Assembly: GCA_030523205.1 (NCBI GenBank)
Contig: JAUNJD010000003.1
Span: forward strand, 1 to 41,712
DNA from: Bacteroides sp.
Lineage (GTDB): Bacteria > Bacteroidota > Bacteroidia > Bacteroidales > Bacteroidaceae
DNA length: 41,712 nt
Direction: 5' to 3'
Below the pieces are notes generated by a model, which ran no database searches, had not been told where the DNA came from, and saw nothing but the letters and a program-made list of their open reading frames with translations. Of this stretch, positions 25,319 to 33,273 are shown piece after piece (the stretch's first letter is position 1; each line of letters starts with the position of its first letter). Both the position numbers and the translations under genes were made by a program.

Positions 25319-26173
25319 ATGATTCTTATAGCAGACAGCGGCTCTACCAAGACCGATTGGTGTGCGGTAGGCCGCGGAGGAACGCTTCTCCAGCGAATAA
25401 CGACAAAAGGCATCAACCCCTTCTTTCAGACGGAAGAGGAAATAGGGAAGACCATTCAAGACGAGCTTCTGCCGCAGTTATTGGACAGCAAGCCGGAGGC
25501 GGTATATTTCTACGGCGCAGGTTGCATACACGATAAAGCAGAAATCGTGCGCATGGCCTTGATGAAACAGCTTTCTAGTTCTGATGACAGGAGGGCAAAC
25601 ATTGAAGTAAACACCGATATGCTTGCCGCCGCCCGCGGACTCTGCGGGCGCGAGGCAGGCATTGTCTGCATCATGGGCACAGGCTCCAACTCCTGCTATT
25701 ACGACGGGAAGGAGATTGTCAGCAATGTCTCTCCCCTTGGATTCATCTTGGGCGATGAAGGCAGCGGTGCCGTCTTGGGCAAGCTCTTGGTAGGCGACCT
25801 CTTGAAGAACCAACTGCCCGCCCCGCTCAAGGAGCAGTTCTTGGCACAGTTCAACCTGACACCGACCGACATCATCGACCGCGTCTATCGGAAGCCGTTC
25901 CCCAACCGATTCTTGGCCGGCCTGTCCCCCTTCTTGGCGCAGCACTTAGAAGAGCCAAGCATCCGCAGCCTCGTACTGAACAGCTTCAAGGCCTTCTTCC
26001 TGCGTAACGTCATGCAGTACGACTACCTGCACCACCAAGCGCACTTCATCGGCTCCATTGCCTACCACTACAAGGAGCTGCTGATTCAAGCCGCCGAAGA
26101 GGTAGGCGTACAGACGGGAGAAATCCTGCAAAGCCCCATGGAGGGACTGATTAGGTATCACAGTTCGGAATGA
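25319..26173 (+). CDS. murK: BadF/BcrA-family sugar kinase, MurK-like
   Basis: The 284-residue protein has the ASKHA phosphate-binding loop DSGSTKTDW (6-14), the second loop IMGTGSNSCYYDG and GDEGSGAVLG. The BadF family includes MurK of Clostridium acetobutylicum and Tannerella, which phosphorylates MurNAc (and GlcNAc) at O6. A cytoplasmic MurNAc or GlcNAc kinase is the likely role given the neighbouring namZ and AmpG-like genes. The ATG at 25319 starts the conserved MILIADSGST; the longer frame begins inside the repeat. It ends at a strong terminator, the end of the locus. A pure GlcNAc kinase is the alternative. Confidence 0.8.
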   Translation: MILIADSGSTKTDWCAVGRGGTLLQRITTKGINPFFQTEEEIGKTIQDELLPQLLDSKPEAVYFYGAGCIHDKAEIVRMALMKQLSSSDDRRANIEVNTDMLAAARGLCGREAGIVCIMGTGSNSCYYDGKEIVSNVSPLGFILGDEGSGAVLGKLLVGDLLKNQLPAPLKEQFLAQFNLTPTDIIDRVYRKPFPNRFLAGLSPFLAQHLEEPSIRSLVLNSFKAFFLRNVMQYDYLHHQAHFIGSIAYHYKELLIQAAEEVGVQTGEILQSPMEGLIRYHSSE

Positions 26174-26183
26174 GAAAAAGAAC

Positions 26184-26230
26184 AATCCCCCTTTCTTCGC
26201 AAATTCTTCAGAAGAAAGGGGGATTCGTTT
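26184..26230. terminator. Bidirectional terminator between the kinase gene and glyS
   Basis: Perfect 15-bp arms AATCCCCCTTTCTTC (26184-26198) and GAAGAAAGGGGGATT (26211-26225), 12-base loop, with CGTTTTATT on the plus strand and GTTCTTTTTC on the minus strand. Confidence 0.92.
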
Positions 26231-26253
26231 TATTCTTGCTTAGTGGAGAGTGC

Positions 26254-27798
26254 TTACTGCAACGTCTTCAGCACCGATGTAATGCTGACGCGGTCAGCGA
26301 TGATGTTATTCAGTTCGGCGATGGGCACACGTTCTTGCTGCATGGTGTCACGATTACGCAGGGTGACGCAGTTGTCTTCCAATGTTTGATGGTCCACAGT
26401 GACGCAGTAGGGAGTACCGATGGCATCCTGACGGCGGTAGCGCTTGCCGATGCTGTCTTTCTCGTCGTACTGGCAGTGGAAGTGGAACTTCAGCTCGTCG
26501 ATGATTTCGCGTGCCTTCTCGGGCAGTCCGTCCTTCTTTACCAACGGCATGACGGCCAACTTCACAGGAGCCAAAGCGGCAGGCAACTTCAGCACTACGC
26601 GGCTCTCGCCATTCTCCAGCTGCTCTTCGCAGTACGAAGCGGACATGATGCTGAGGAACATACGGTCCACACCAATACTGGTCTCGATGACGTACGGAGT
26701 ATAGGACTCGTTGGTCTCGGGGTCGAAGTATTTGATGTTCTTGCCGGAGAACTTCTCGTGCTGAGACAGGTCGAAGTTAGTGCGGCTATGAATACCTTCC
26801 ACTTCCTTGAAGCCGAAGGGCATGAGGAACTCGATGTCGGTAGCGGCGTTGGCGTAGTGGGCCAGTTTTTCGTGGTCGTGGTAACGGTAGTGGTCGTCGC
26901 CAAAGCCCAGGGCCTTGTGCCACTTCAGGCGGATTTCCTTCCACTTCTGGAACCACTCCAGTTCGGTGCCGGGCTTCACGAAGAACTGCATTTCCATCTG
27001 CTCGAACTCGCGCATACGGAAGATAAACTGACGGGCCACGATTTCGTTGCGGAATGCCTTACCAATCTGGGCGATACCGAAAGGAATCTTCATGCGGCCG
27101 GTCTTCTGCACGTTCAGGTAGTTGACAAAGATACCCTGCGCCGTCTCGGGACGGAGGTAAATCTTCATGGCGCCATCGGCCGTGGAACCCATCTCGGTGG
27201 AGAACATCAGGTTGAACTGACGCACCTCGGTCCAGTTCTTGGTGCCGCTGATGGGGCAAACAATTTCCTCGTCGAGGATAATCTGGCGCAGTCCGTCGAG
27301 GTCAGGACCGGCGTTCATGGCCTGCGAGTAACGCTCGTGCAGGGCGTCACGCTTGGCTTGGTGCTCCAGCACGCGAGGGTTGGTGCTGCGGAACTGTGCC
27401 TCGTCGAAGGCATCACCAAAACGCTTGGCTGCCTTGGCCACTTCCTTGTTTATCTTTTCGTCGTACTTGGCTATCTGGTCCTCGATGAGCACATCGGCAC
27501 GATAGCGCTTCTTCGAGTCGCGGTTGTCAATCAAGGGGTCATTGAATGCGTCCACGTGTCCGCTGGCCTTCCAGATGGTGGGGTGCATGAAGATTGCGGA
27601 GTCGATGCCCACAATGTTCTCGTGCAGCAGCACCATGCTCTGCCACCAATATTGCTTGATGTTGTTTTTCAGTTCCACACCCATCTGTCCGTAGTCGTAC
27701 ACGGCTCCCAGACCGTCGTAAATCTCGCTGCTGGGGAACACGAAACCATACTCCTTGCAGTGCGATACGAGTTTCTTAAAAACGTCTTCTTGTGCCAT
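26254..27798 (-). CDS. glyS: Glycyl-tRNA synthetase, single-chain type
   Basis: The 514-residue class II synthetase charges tRNA-Gly. EYGFVFPSSEIYDGLGAVYD (16-35) opens the catalytic domain, EMGSTADGAMKIYLRPETAQ and RNEIVARQFIFRMREFEQME give motif 2, and ETSIGVDRMFLSIM is motif 3. The C-terminal ~110 residues are the anticodon-binding domain. It is the homodimeric type of eukaryotes, archaea and some bacteria, usual in Bacteroidetes, not the alpha2beta2 GlyQ/GlyS form. Confidence 0.97.
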   Translation of the reverse strand: MAQEDVFKKLVSHCKEYGFVFPSSEIYDGLGAVYDYGQMGVELKNNIKQYWWQSMVLLHENIVGIDSAIFMHPTIWKASGHVDAFNDPLIDNRDSKKRYRADVLIEDQIAKYDEKINKEVAKAAKRFGDAFDEAQFRSTNPRVLEHQAKRDALHERYSQAMNAGPDLDGLRQIILDEEIVCPISGTKNWTEVRQFNLMFSTEMGSTADGAMKIYLRPETAQGIFVNYLNVQKTGRMKIPFGIAQIGKAFRNEIVARQFIFRMREFEQMEMQFFVKPGTELEWFQKWKEIRLKWHKALGFGDDHYRYHDHEKLAHYANAATDIEFLMPFGFKEVEGIHSRTNFDLSQHEKFSGKNIKYFDPETNESYTPYVIETSIGVDRMFLSIMSASYCEEQLENGESRVVLKLPAALAPVKLAVMPLVKKDGLPEKAREIIDELKFHFHCQYDEKDSIGKRYRRQDAIGTPYCVTVDHQTLEDNCVTLRNRDTMQQERVPIAELNNIIADRVSITSVLKTLQ

Positions 27799-27848
27799 TT
27801 TCGTTATCTTGTTTATTTTATACTATTTTTATTTCGGCTAAAACGCCA

Positions 27849-27882
27849 CAAAGATAGAGATTTATCTCGTAAGTAGGGCAAA
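27849..27882 (-). promoter_or_regulatory. Promoter of glyS
   Basis: On the minus strand TTTG (27882-27879) and TATCTTTG (27856-27849) are 22 bases apart, slightly longer than usual. Confidence 0.5.
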
Positions 27883-27919
27883 AGGGAAGGCAATTATTGA
27901 GAATTCTTATTTATTCCTA

Positions 27920-28453
27920 TCACGCTAACCGTCCACGCTCCTTCAGCAAATCCCTATATATTTCGGCATCGGCCTCCCGAAAGCAACAAAAGATGACATC
28001 GCCTTGATAGCGACCACTATCAGTGTGCTGCAACACCGTATCCAGCGCTATCCGAGCCGCCTCCTCGTGCGGATAGCAATAGACGCCCGTACTGATGCAA
28101 GGGAAAGCGATGCTCTGCAAGCGGTTCTCCTCGGCCAGCTGCAACGCCGTGTCGTAACAAGAAGCGAGTAACTGCGCCTCGCCCCGACTGCCACCGTACC
28201 AAACAGGCCCGACGGTATGAATCACCTTTTTGCAAGGCAACCGATAGGCATCCGTCATCTTGCTCTGCCCCGTAGGACAGCCGCCCAACGTCATACACTC
28301 GGCCAGCAGTTCGCTGCCCGCCGCACGATGGATAGCCCCATCCACACCGCCACCGCCCAAAAGCGAGTTATTGGCCGCGTTGACAATGGCATCCACTTTC
28401 AACTTCGTGATGTCGCCCACCACGACTTTCAAGGTATTGTCTGAAGTCTTCAT
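27920..28453 (-). CDS. Macrodomain O-acetyl-ADP-ribose deacetylase
   Basis: The 177-residue protein is one macrodomain of the YmdB/MacroD type: [20 protein letters not shown] followed by AIHRAAG (19-45), then [22 protein letters not shown] sequence and [18 protein letters not shown]. Such enzymes hydrolyse O-acetyl-ADP-ribose and can remove ADP-ribose from carboxylates in the cytoplasm. No sirtuin or ADP-ribosyltransferase gene is nearby. Its ATG lies 121 bases upstream of the glyS start on the same strand. Confidence 0.93.
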   Translation of the reverse strand: MKTSDNTLKVVVGDITKLKVDAIVNAANNSLLGGGGVDGAIHRAAGSELLAECMTLGGCPTGQSKMTDAYRLPCKKVIHTVGPVWYGGSRGEAQLLASCYDTALQLAEENRLQSIAFPCISTGVYCYPHEEAARIALDTVLQHTDSGRYQGDVIFCCFREADAEIYRDLLKERGRLA

Positions 28454-28770
28454 AACAACTGATTATTTTCTTTGTCCCACGTCCGCATGACAAAAATCAT
28501 CGAACATTTCGTATGTTGCAAAGAAAACAATTATATCTCAAAAAAACATTTTTCCGAGAAATAAATTCTGTGTATCACAAGGAAATATTAGCTGTCGCAA
28601 GGGCGCTATATCGCTGACGTGAGGGAGAACTATATCCAACACGAGGGAGCTATATACGGAACGCGAGCCGTATATATGGCTGACAAGTCAGAACTATATC
28701 TCCAACAAGCCAGCCATTAATCGCTCAAAATTAGGGGAAGAATGCATATTCTCCATGACGCCATAGCCTA
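28454..28770. other. 317-base gap holding a TATAT array
   Basis: No gene is seen. The right 60% is occupied by the TATAT-spaced repeats (28591-28715); the rest is AT-rich with no convincing promoter for the macrodomain gene. Confidence 0.5.
28591..28715. repeat. TATAT-spaced degenerate repeat array 2
   Basis: Five TATATC/TATATA boxes are spaced 20 or 24 bases, separated by GC-richer cores such as CCAACACGAGGGAGC, CGGAACGCGAGCCG and GGCTGACAAGTCAG. It is the same design as 9970-10080. Confidence 0.7.
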
Positions 28771-30078
28771 TCAATCATTGACAACATCCGTTCTCACCAC
28801 CCGAAAGCCGACATTGGCGTAGCCTTGTGTTCCCGCTCTTACGTCGTCCGACTTTTCACTGCGGCAATCATCCCGTTTGGAGTCCCAGCTGCCGCCTTTG
28901 ATGAGGTACAATCCGCTTGCATCGGTCGATGAAGTCCACTCCCAACAGTTGCCCCAGAAGTCAATGCCTCCGCAGGCACCGGTGCTTTGGCTGTACGCAT
29001 CTACGGCTGTCAATCCCTGCTCCACGTGGTCGGCGTTCATGGCAACATCTTTGGGCATGTGTCCGGCACCGAGAATCCACTCTTCCTCGCTTGGCAGGCG
29101 GTAGATGTGCTTTCGGTCTTGCGCCGTAAGCCAATCGCAATAAGCTTGGGCATCATCAATCGAGACATTCACCACCGGATAATTGCCCTTGCCTTCATCA
29201 TAAGCGAAGCCGGACTTGAAAGCGGCATATTCGGCATTGGTCACGGGAGCATAGCCGATGTAAGCATTCGGAGCCGATGCACCACGCAGCACAGCCCATG
29301 CGTCTTTCGGGTTCTCGTCCCTGCGAGGGTCGATGAAGCGAAGGAATTGCTGCCGTATTCGGGTGTCACGATTCTGTACCATTTCGTTTACGATGCCTTG
29401 CATGTGTTCCACGATGCGGTAAGTCTTTGCTTCGCGCTCCAGTTGGCGGAGCTTGTTTTTCTTCCTCGCCAACACTTTGTCATAGCGGACAGCCATTTGC
29501 TCCAGCAATGCTTGTCGGTTAGCTTCTGTCTGATTTCTTCGGTATCGGACAAAAAGATTGTGCGTCTTGGAATCCATCTTGGGTCGTCCTTCTTCAACAA
29601 GCGGAGCATTGGGCTTGTCAAACTCCAATTCACTTGCCACCAAGTCATCGGGACTTATGAATATCCCCGGCTTCACCGTCTGATGCACACCGAAATAATG
29701 GGCGACCAGCCCGTCTTTATAGAAGGAGAGCCGATATCCTCCGTAAAGGTCGCAAGGCAAGGTATAGATGTAATAGTCTTTCCCAGAAGTAAAGCCGGAC
29801 TTGCTAGTAGCATTGAATGTAATGATGGTACTCGTTCTCCCCCTATCGTTCGCCAGCGGATTGCCATCCACGCTCTCCACTTCTACTTTCGTCACCCCAG
29901 CAAACGGCATATTCAACTTGATGCCGCAACGACTGTCGTCTGCATCATCGCTGTATCCACCGTATTGATCTGTTTGGGCAGCAGGGAGCACCATTTTATT
30001 CTCTTTACTCAACTCTTGTGCAGGCACAGCAGTAGCCGTCACAATGGCAAGCGCCATTGCTAAAAGAATCTGTTTCAT
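28771..30078 (-). CDS. Exported SUMF1/FGE-domain protein
   Basis: The 435-residue protein has a signal peptide (cleavage near PAQE, residue 21), a beta-rich N-terminal part (about 25-150; DYYIYTLPCDLYGGYRLSFY resembles fimbrillin-like folds), a basic helical stretch (170-250; VLARKKNKLRQLEREAKTYR) and a C-terminal SUMF1 domain (about 270-430; WGNCWEWTS, KGGSWDSKRDDCRSE, GFRVVR). True formylglycine-generating enzymes have a Cys pair after GGS; here only the second-like Cys is present, so generation of formylglycine is unlikely. It probably acts in the periplasm or at the surface as a binding or structural protein. Function unknown. Confidence 0.75.
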   Translation of the reverse strand: MKQILLAMALAIVTATAVPAQELSKENKMVLPAAQTDQYGGYSDDADDSRCGIKLNMPFAGVTKVEVESVDGNPLANDRGRTSTIITFNATSKSGFTSGKDYYIYTLPCDLYGGYRLSFYKDGLVAHYFGVHQTVKPGIFISPDDLVASELEFDKPNAPLVEEGRPKMDSKTHNLFVRYRRNQTEANRQALLEQMAVRYDKVLARKKNKLRQLEREAKTYRIVEHMQGIVNEMVQNRDTRIRQQFLRFIDPRRDENPKDAWAVLRGASAPNAYIGYAPVTNAEYAAFKSGFAYDEGKGNYPVVNVSIDDAQAYCDWLTAQDRKHIYRLPSEEEWILGAGHMPKDVAMNADHVEQGLTAVDAYSQSTGACGGIDFWGNCWEWTSSTDASGLYLIKGGSWDSKRDDCRSEKSDDVRAGTQGYANVGFRVVRTDVVND

Positions 30079-30190
30079 AGCTAAATGTCAATTAGAAAGT
30101 TTTATAAAATCTGTTTCTCCTATTCCACGCCCCTTTTCATGAGCTCGGTTGAATGGGCGTTCTATATAAAAGACCTTGCAAAGAATTGAA

Positions 30191-30227
30191 AGTAAAATAG
30201 AGGAAGTCATTTTTCCTCTATTTTACT
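30191..30227 (-). terminator. AT-rich hairpin after the TonB receptor gene
   Basis: Perfect 15-bp arms AGTAAAATAGAGGAA (30191-30205) and TTCCTCTATTTTACT (30213-30227), 7-base loop; on the minus strand TTCAATTCTTT follows. Probable terminator. Confidence 0.65.
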
Positions 30228-30268
30228 ACAAAGAGAACTATTCTATCATTCTATCCCAAACCCAGAAA

Positions 30269-32641
30269 CTACAAGCTAAACACCAACTTCACCGATGCAT
30301 TGCGCCCCATGTTATAGATGCCTGTACGGCCTGTCGCATTGTTGCGGGCGGTGTATTTCAGTCGGCTTAAGTGGCTTTGGTAAGCACAATCAGTCAGGTT
30401 ATCTACCGAGAGATAGAGGGAAAGCCATTTGCGCCCCCGACGCTGAATATCTACACCGGCCGAAAGCCCCCAAAGGCAATAGGAGGGCGTGGGCGTCTCG
30501 GTGTCGTTGACAGCATAGTAATGGGATTGCCGCAGATTGTAGTCCATAGACAGACCAACAAAGAGATTGTTCAGCACACGCCCGTCGCGAATGAAGTCGT
30601 ACTTTAGTTCGGATCGCCATCGCGGCGCAGGCGTCATCGGCAGGTACTTAGCCTCGGCCGCCACATCGAGCTGCACCGAGCGGACGTAGGAGAATGTGTT
30701 GGCAAAGTGCAACCGCTCTACCGGATGAATGTCTACCCAGGCCTCGCCACCCATGATGCGGGCATCGCCAGAGGTGTACTGATAGGTGGGCACTCCGTCG
30801 CTGATTACCTCTTCGCCACGCCCGTCCACCAGCTTGCTGATAAAAATATAATGATGAATACGGCTGGCAAACAAGGCCAACTGTGCCGACAGCCAAGGCG
30901 AGGTATAGTCCAAACCCCAATCGGCCTGGAGGCTCGTCTCGGGCTTCAATGCCGCATTGCCCAGTTCGTAGCGAACAGCTCCCTCGTGTACGCCGTTAGA
31001 GGAGAGTTCGCTAATGTTGGGAGCACGGAATCCACGAGCCAGGTTCAGCTTCATACTCCAGCCATCCGACAGCTGATAAGTGGCCCCCAGACTGCCCGAC
31101 AGATTGCGGAAGTCTCGGCCAAAGGATGCGAACAACGCCTCTCCGTCCTCCTCCAACGCGTGGGTGCGTAGGTGACGGCTGTCGTACCGCAGTCCGCCGC
31201 TGATGCTCCAGCGCCCCACCGTCCGGCTTGCAGTGGCAAACACGCCATAATCGAAAAGGTTGTACGAAGGTATCAAGTATTCATCGCCCTCGTTGAGCGA
31301 GCGTTGATACATACCTCCCACACCGACCGCCAACCGCCAACCACCGGAGAGCGGCAATACGTAGTGCACATCGTAGCTCACGGTGTGCAGCAGCATGTCC
31401 AGTCCCGGTACGTTGGGCGTCAGCACCTCCTCGTATTCCTGCCTGCGGTTAAGCTGATAGCCCACAAGGGCCTTGATGCTGCCTGCGCCCACGGCAAACG
31501 CATTGTCCCACACGACCTTGTAATGACGGATATGCTGATAGGGCAAGGGATGTCCGTAGCTCTTCAACTCTTGTCGGGTAGCTATGCGCTCGCCCTCCTC
31601 GCCGTCCACAATGACGGGCTTCACGAACTGTCCGGTCACTTCATCCCGTTCGCCCTCAGCTATGCCGAGCGACTGATGATAGTAGCTCAACTTGAGGTGC
31701 GAGTAGCCCCACTCGTGATTCAAGCCCAACAACTGCGTGAAAGCCTGCTCGCGAAAGGCCGTGCCAAGCACATAGCCGTCATACGCATTCTTGTACGCAT
31801 GGGCCAGCTTGCCACTGTATCGGCTCCTCCATACGAAGCCCGAGCGATTGCCGGCCGCATGGACGGAGTAGCCCAACAGACCGTTGTTGGACTGATATTC
31901 GGTTGTGGCATCGGCCTGTACTTCGCCCGATGCAGGAGTAGGTGCATCGTGGAAGATAAGGACGCCGGCCAGCGCATCCGAACCATACATCAGTCCGGCA
32001 GGTCCTTTCAGTATCTCCACTGACCCTACGGTCTGCGCGTCTATCTCCACGCCATGCTCGTCGCCCCATTGTTGTCCTTCCTGCCGTACGCCGTCGTTCA
32101 CCACAACTACACGGTTGTAGCCCAAGCCACGGATGACGGGTTTCGATATGCTCCCGCCCGTGGTAATCTGCGACACGCCCGGCTCGCGGGCAATGGCATC
32201 GATAAGGTTGGTGGACGAGGTCGCCGCCAACTGACCTTGCGTCACCATCGACATGGGCGAGGGCGACCGCCGCAACAGGGAGTTGCCCGTCAGTCCGGTC
32301 ACTACAACCTCGTTTATCAAGGCATTGCTCTCGTGCAAGACGAAGTCACGAACCTGCTCCATACTCAAATCCACCTCTTCGACGAGGGTCTGATGGCCCA
32401 CGTAGCTCACTTGCACCACCAACCTACGGGCGGGCAGTCCGTCAATGACGTAGGCACCATTCATATCCGAAGAAGTACCCGTCTTCAGTTCGGGGAAATA
32501 AATGCTGGCGCCGATGACTTCGCGTCCATCAACGGCATCGGTGATTCGGCCCTTCAGGCTACCTCCGGCAGCCCCATTATCGGCCCGGGCTGACATGACG
32601 AAACATGCCAACCATACGATTGTTATCAATATGATTTTCAT
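30269..32641 (-). CDS. TonB-dependent outer-membrane receptor (metal type)
   Basis: The 790-residue protein has a signal peptide (~20 residues), an N-terminal carboxypeptidase-D-like domain (GRITDAVDGREVIGASIYFP, ...YVGHQTLVEEV), a plug (SKPVIRGLGYNRVVVVNDGV, then GDEHGVEIDA, SVEILKGPAGLMYGSDALAG) and a C-terminal barrel. It imports a small ligand using TonB energy. It is shorter than SusC proteins and has no SusD partner, so polysaccharide uptake is unlikely. The short GDEHG segment and the His/Cys-rich protein encoded just upstream favour a metal or metal chelate. The start codon is 82 bases downstream of that gene. Confidence 0.88.
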   Translation of the reverse strand: MKIILITIVWLACFVMSARADNGAAGGSLKGRITDAVDGREVIGASIYFPELKTGTSSDMNGAYVIDGLPARRLVVQVSYVGHQTLVEEVDLSMEQVRDFVLHESNALINEVVVTGLTGNSLLRRSPSPMSMVTQGQLAATSSTNLIDAIAREPGVSQITTGGSISKPVIRGLGYNRVVVVNDGVRQEGQQWGDEHGVEIDAQTVGSVEILKGPAGLMYGSDALAGVLIFHDAPTPASGEVQADATTEYQSNNGLLGYSVHAAGNRSGFVWRSRYSGKLAHAYKNAYDGYVLGTAFREQAFTQLLGLNHEWGYSHLKLSYYHQSLGIAEGERDEVTGQFVKPVIVDGEEGERIATRQELKSYGHPLPYQHIRHYKVVWDNAFAVGAGSIKALVGYQLNRRQEYEEVLTPNVPGLDMLLHTVSYDVHYVLPLSGGWRLAVGVGGMYQRSLNEGDEYLIPSYNLFDYGVFATASRTVGRWSISGGLRYDSRHLRTHALEEDGEALFASFGRDFRNLSGSLGATYQLSDGWSMKLNLARGFRAPNISELSSNGVHEGAVRYELGNAALKPETSLQADWGLDYTSPWLSAQLALFASRIHHYIFISKLVDGRGEEVISDGVPTYQYTSGDARIMGGEAWVDIHPVERLHFANTFSYVRSVQLDVAAEAKYLPMTPAPRWRSELKYDFIRDGRVLNNLFVGLSMDYNLRQSHYYAVNDTETPTPSYCLWGLSAGVDIQRRGRKWLSLYLSVDNLTDCAYQSHLSRLKYTARNNATGRTGIYNMGRNASVKLVFSL

Positions 32642-32723
32642 TATTTTTTATTCTTGTTCTATCTGATAAAAGTGTACACAAATCCGGCCCGCCAACACCT
32701 GCACGGCGCCGACAAGCATTTCA

Positions 32724-33083
32724 TTACCAACCGAGAACAAGAACGGGAGGTCCCCTTTGGGGAAAGGCATAGCCCATGCGCAGGAGCATCCCCCGACAAG
32801 GAACCATGAGAAGTTGAGCCTCAACAGATGCCACCGGAGCCGCCACCTTGAATTCTGAATGTAGATAGGGCTGACCGTACCACTGACAGAGCACGCAATC
32901 GTGAAATGCATCTTGCGCATTGGTCAAGTGTCCGGCATGGGGCACGTGATGCACGCAGTCCAAGCACGTCACCTCTTGTGCATGGTGGTCCTCGTGGTGA
33001 TGCAGCGACACCACCAACAGCATCGGCACAAACACCGATAGCAAAACCCATGCGTATAACTTGGTACGTACTTGCAGACTCAT
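32724..33083 (-). CDS. His/Cys-rich single-pass membrane protein
   Basis: The 119-residue protein has one hydrophobic helix (about 10-26) followed by a cluster of possible metal ligands: HHHEDHH (28-34), CLDC (about 40-43), HHVPHAGH, then FHDCVLC. It is not a family I can name. The ligands would face the periplasm. It shares a promoter-led unit with the TonB receptor, so a role in binding or handing over a metal (zinc, copper or similar) is plausible; the metal is not determined by sequence. Confidence 0.72.
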   Translation of the reverse strand: MSLQVRTKLYAWVLLSVFVPMLLVVSLHHHEDHHAQEVTCLDCVHHVPHAGHLTNAQDAFHDCVLCQWYGQPYLHSEFKVAAPVASVEAQLLMVPCRGMLLRMGYAFPQRGPPVLVLGW

Positions 33084-33122
33084 GCGGCGAGACTAAAAAA
33101 AAGAATGAATTGATTATCGCGA

Positions 33123-33152
33123 CAAAAGTACAACTTTTATCCTATTTGCAAA
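33123..33152 (-). promoter_or_regulatory. Promoter of the His-rich protein / TonB receptor unit
   Basis: On the minus strand TTTG (33152-33149) and TACTTTTG (33130-33123) are 18 bases apart, 39 bases before the start codon. Confidence 0.6.
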
Positions 33153-33202
33153 GGTCTATGCCGAATAAAATGGGCAAGAGTACATCTATCACGCCAACTA
33201 TC

Positions 33203-33243
33203 AAAAAAAGAGTGCACCAAGTACACACATACTTGACGCACTC
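33203..33243 (-). terminator. Terminator of asd
   Basis: GAGTGC/GCACTC (33210-33215 with 33238-33243) and CAAGTA/TACTTG (33218-33223 with 33230-33235) form a stem with a 2x2 internal loop; seven T follow on the minus strand (complement of 33203-33209). Confidence 0.9.
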
Positions 33244-33273
33244 CTTATACAATAATTATTATGACTACAAGAA

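Noticed and set aside
25319..26173. Benzoyl-CoA reductase activator or 2-hydroxyacyl-CoA dehydratase activator
   Set aside because: It is in the BadF superfamily but lacks the cysteines of the activator proteins and sits with peptidoglycan-salvage genes; a sugar kinase fits better.
26170..27876. A 568-codon open frame opposite glyS
   Set aside because: It is antisense to a clear glycyl-tRNA synthetase, has no recognisable domain, and reflects the GC-biased third positions of glyS.
28771..30078. Formylglycine-generating enzyme for sulfatase maturation
   Set aside because: The first active-site cysteine is missing, no sulfatase is near, and Bacteroides matures sulfatases with a radical-SAM enzyme.
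30269..32641. SusC-type receptor of a polysaccharide utilisation locus
   Set aside because: It is too short for SusC, has no SusD-like gene beside it, and no glycoside hydrolase or carbohydrate regulator is near.
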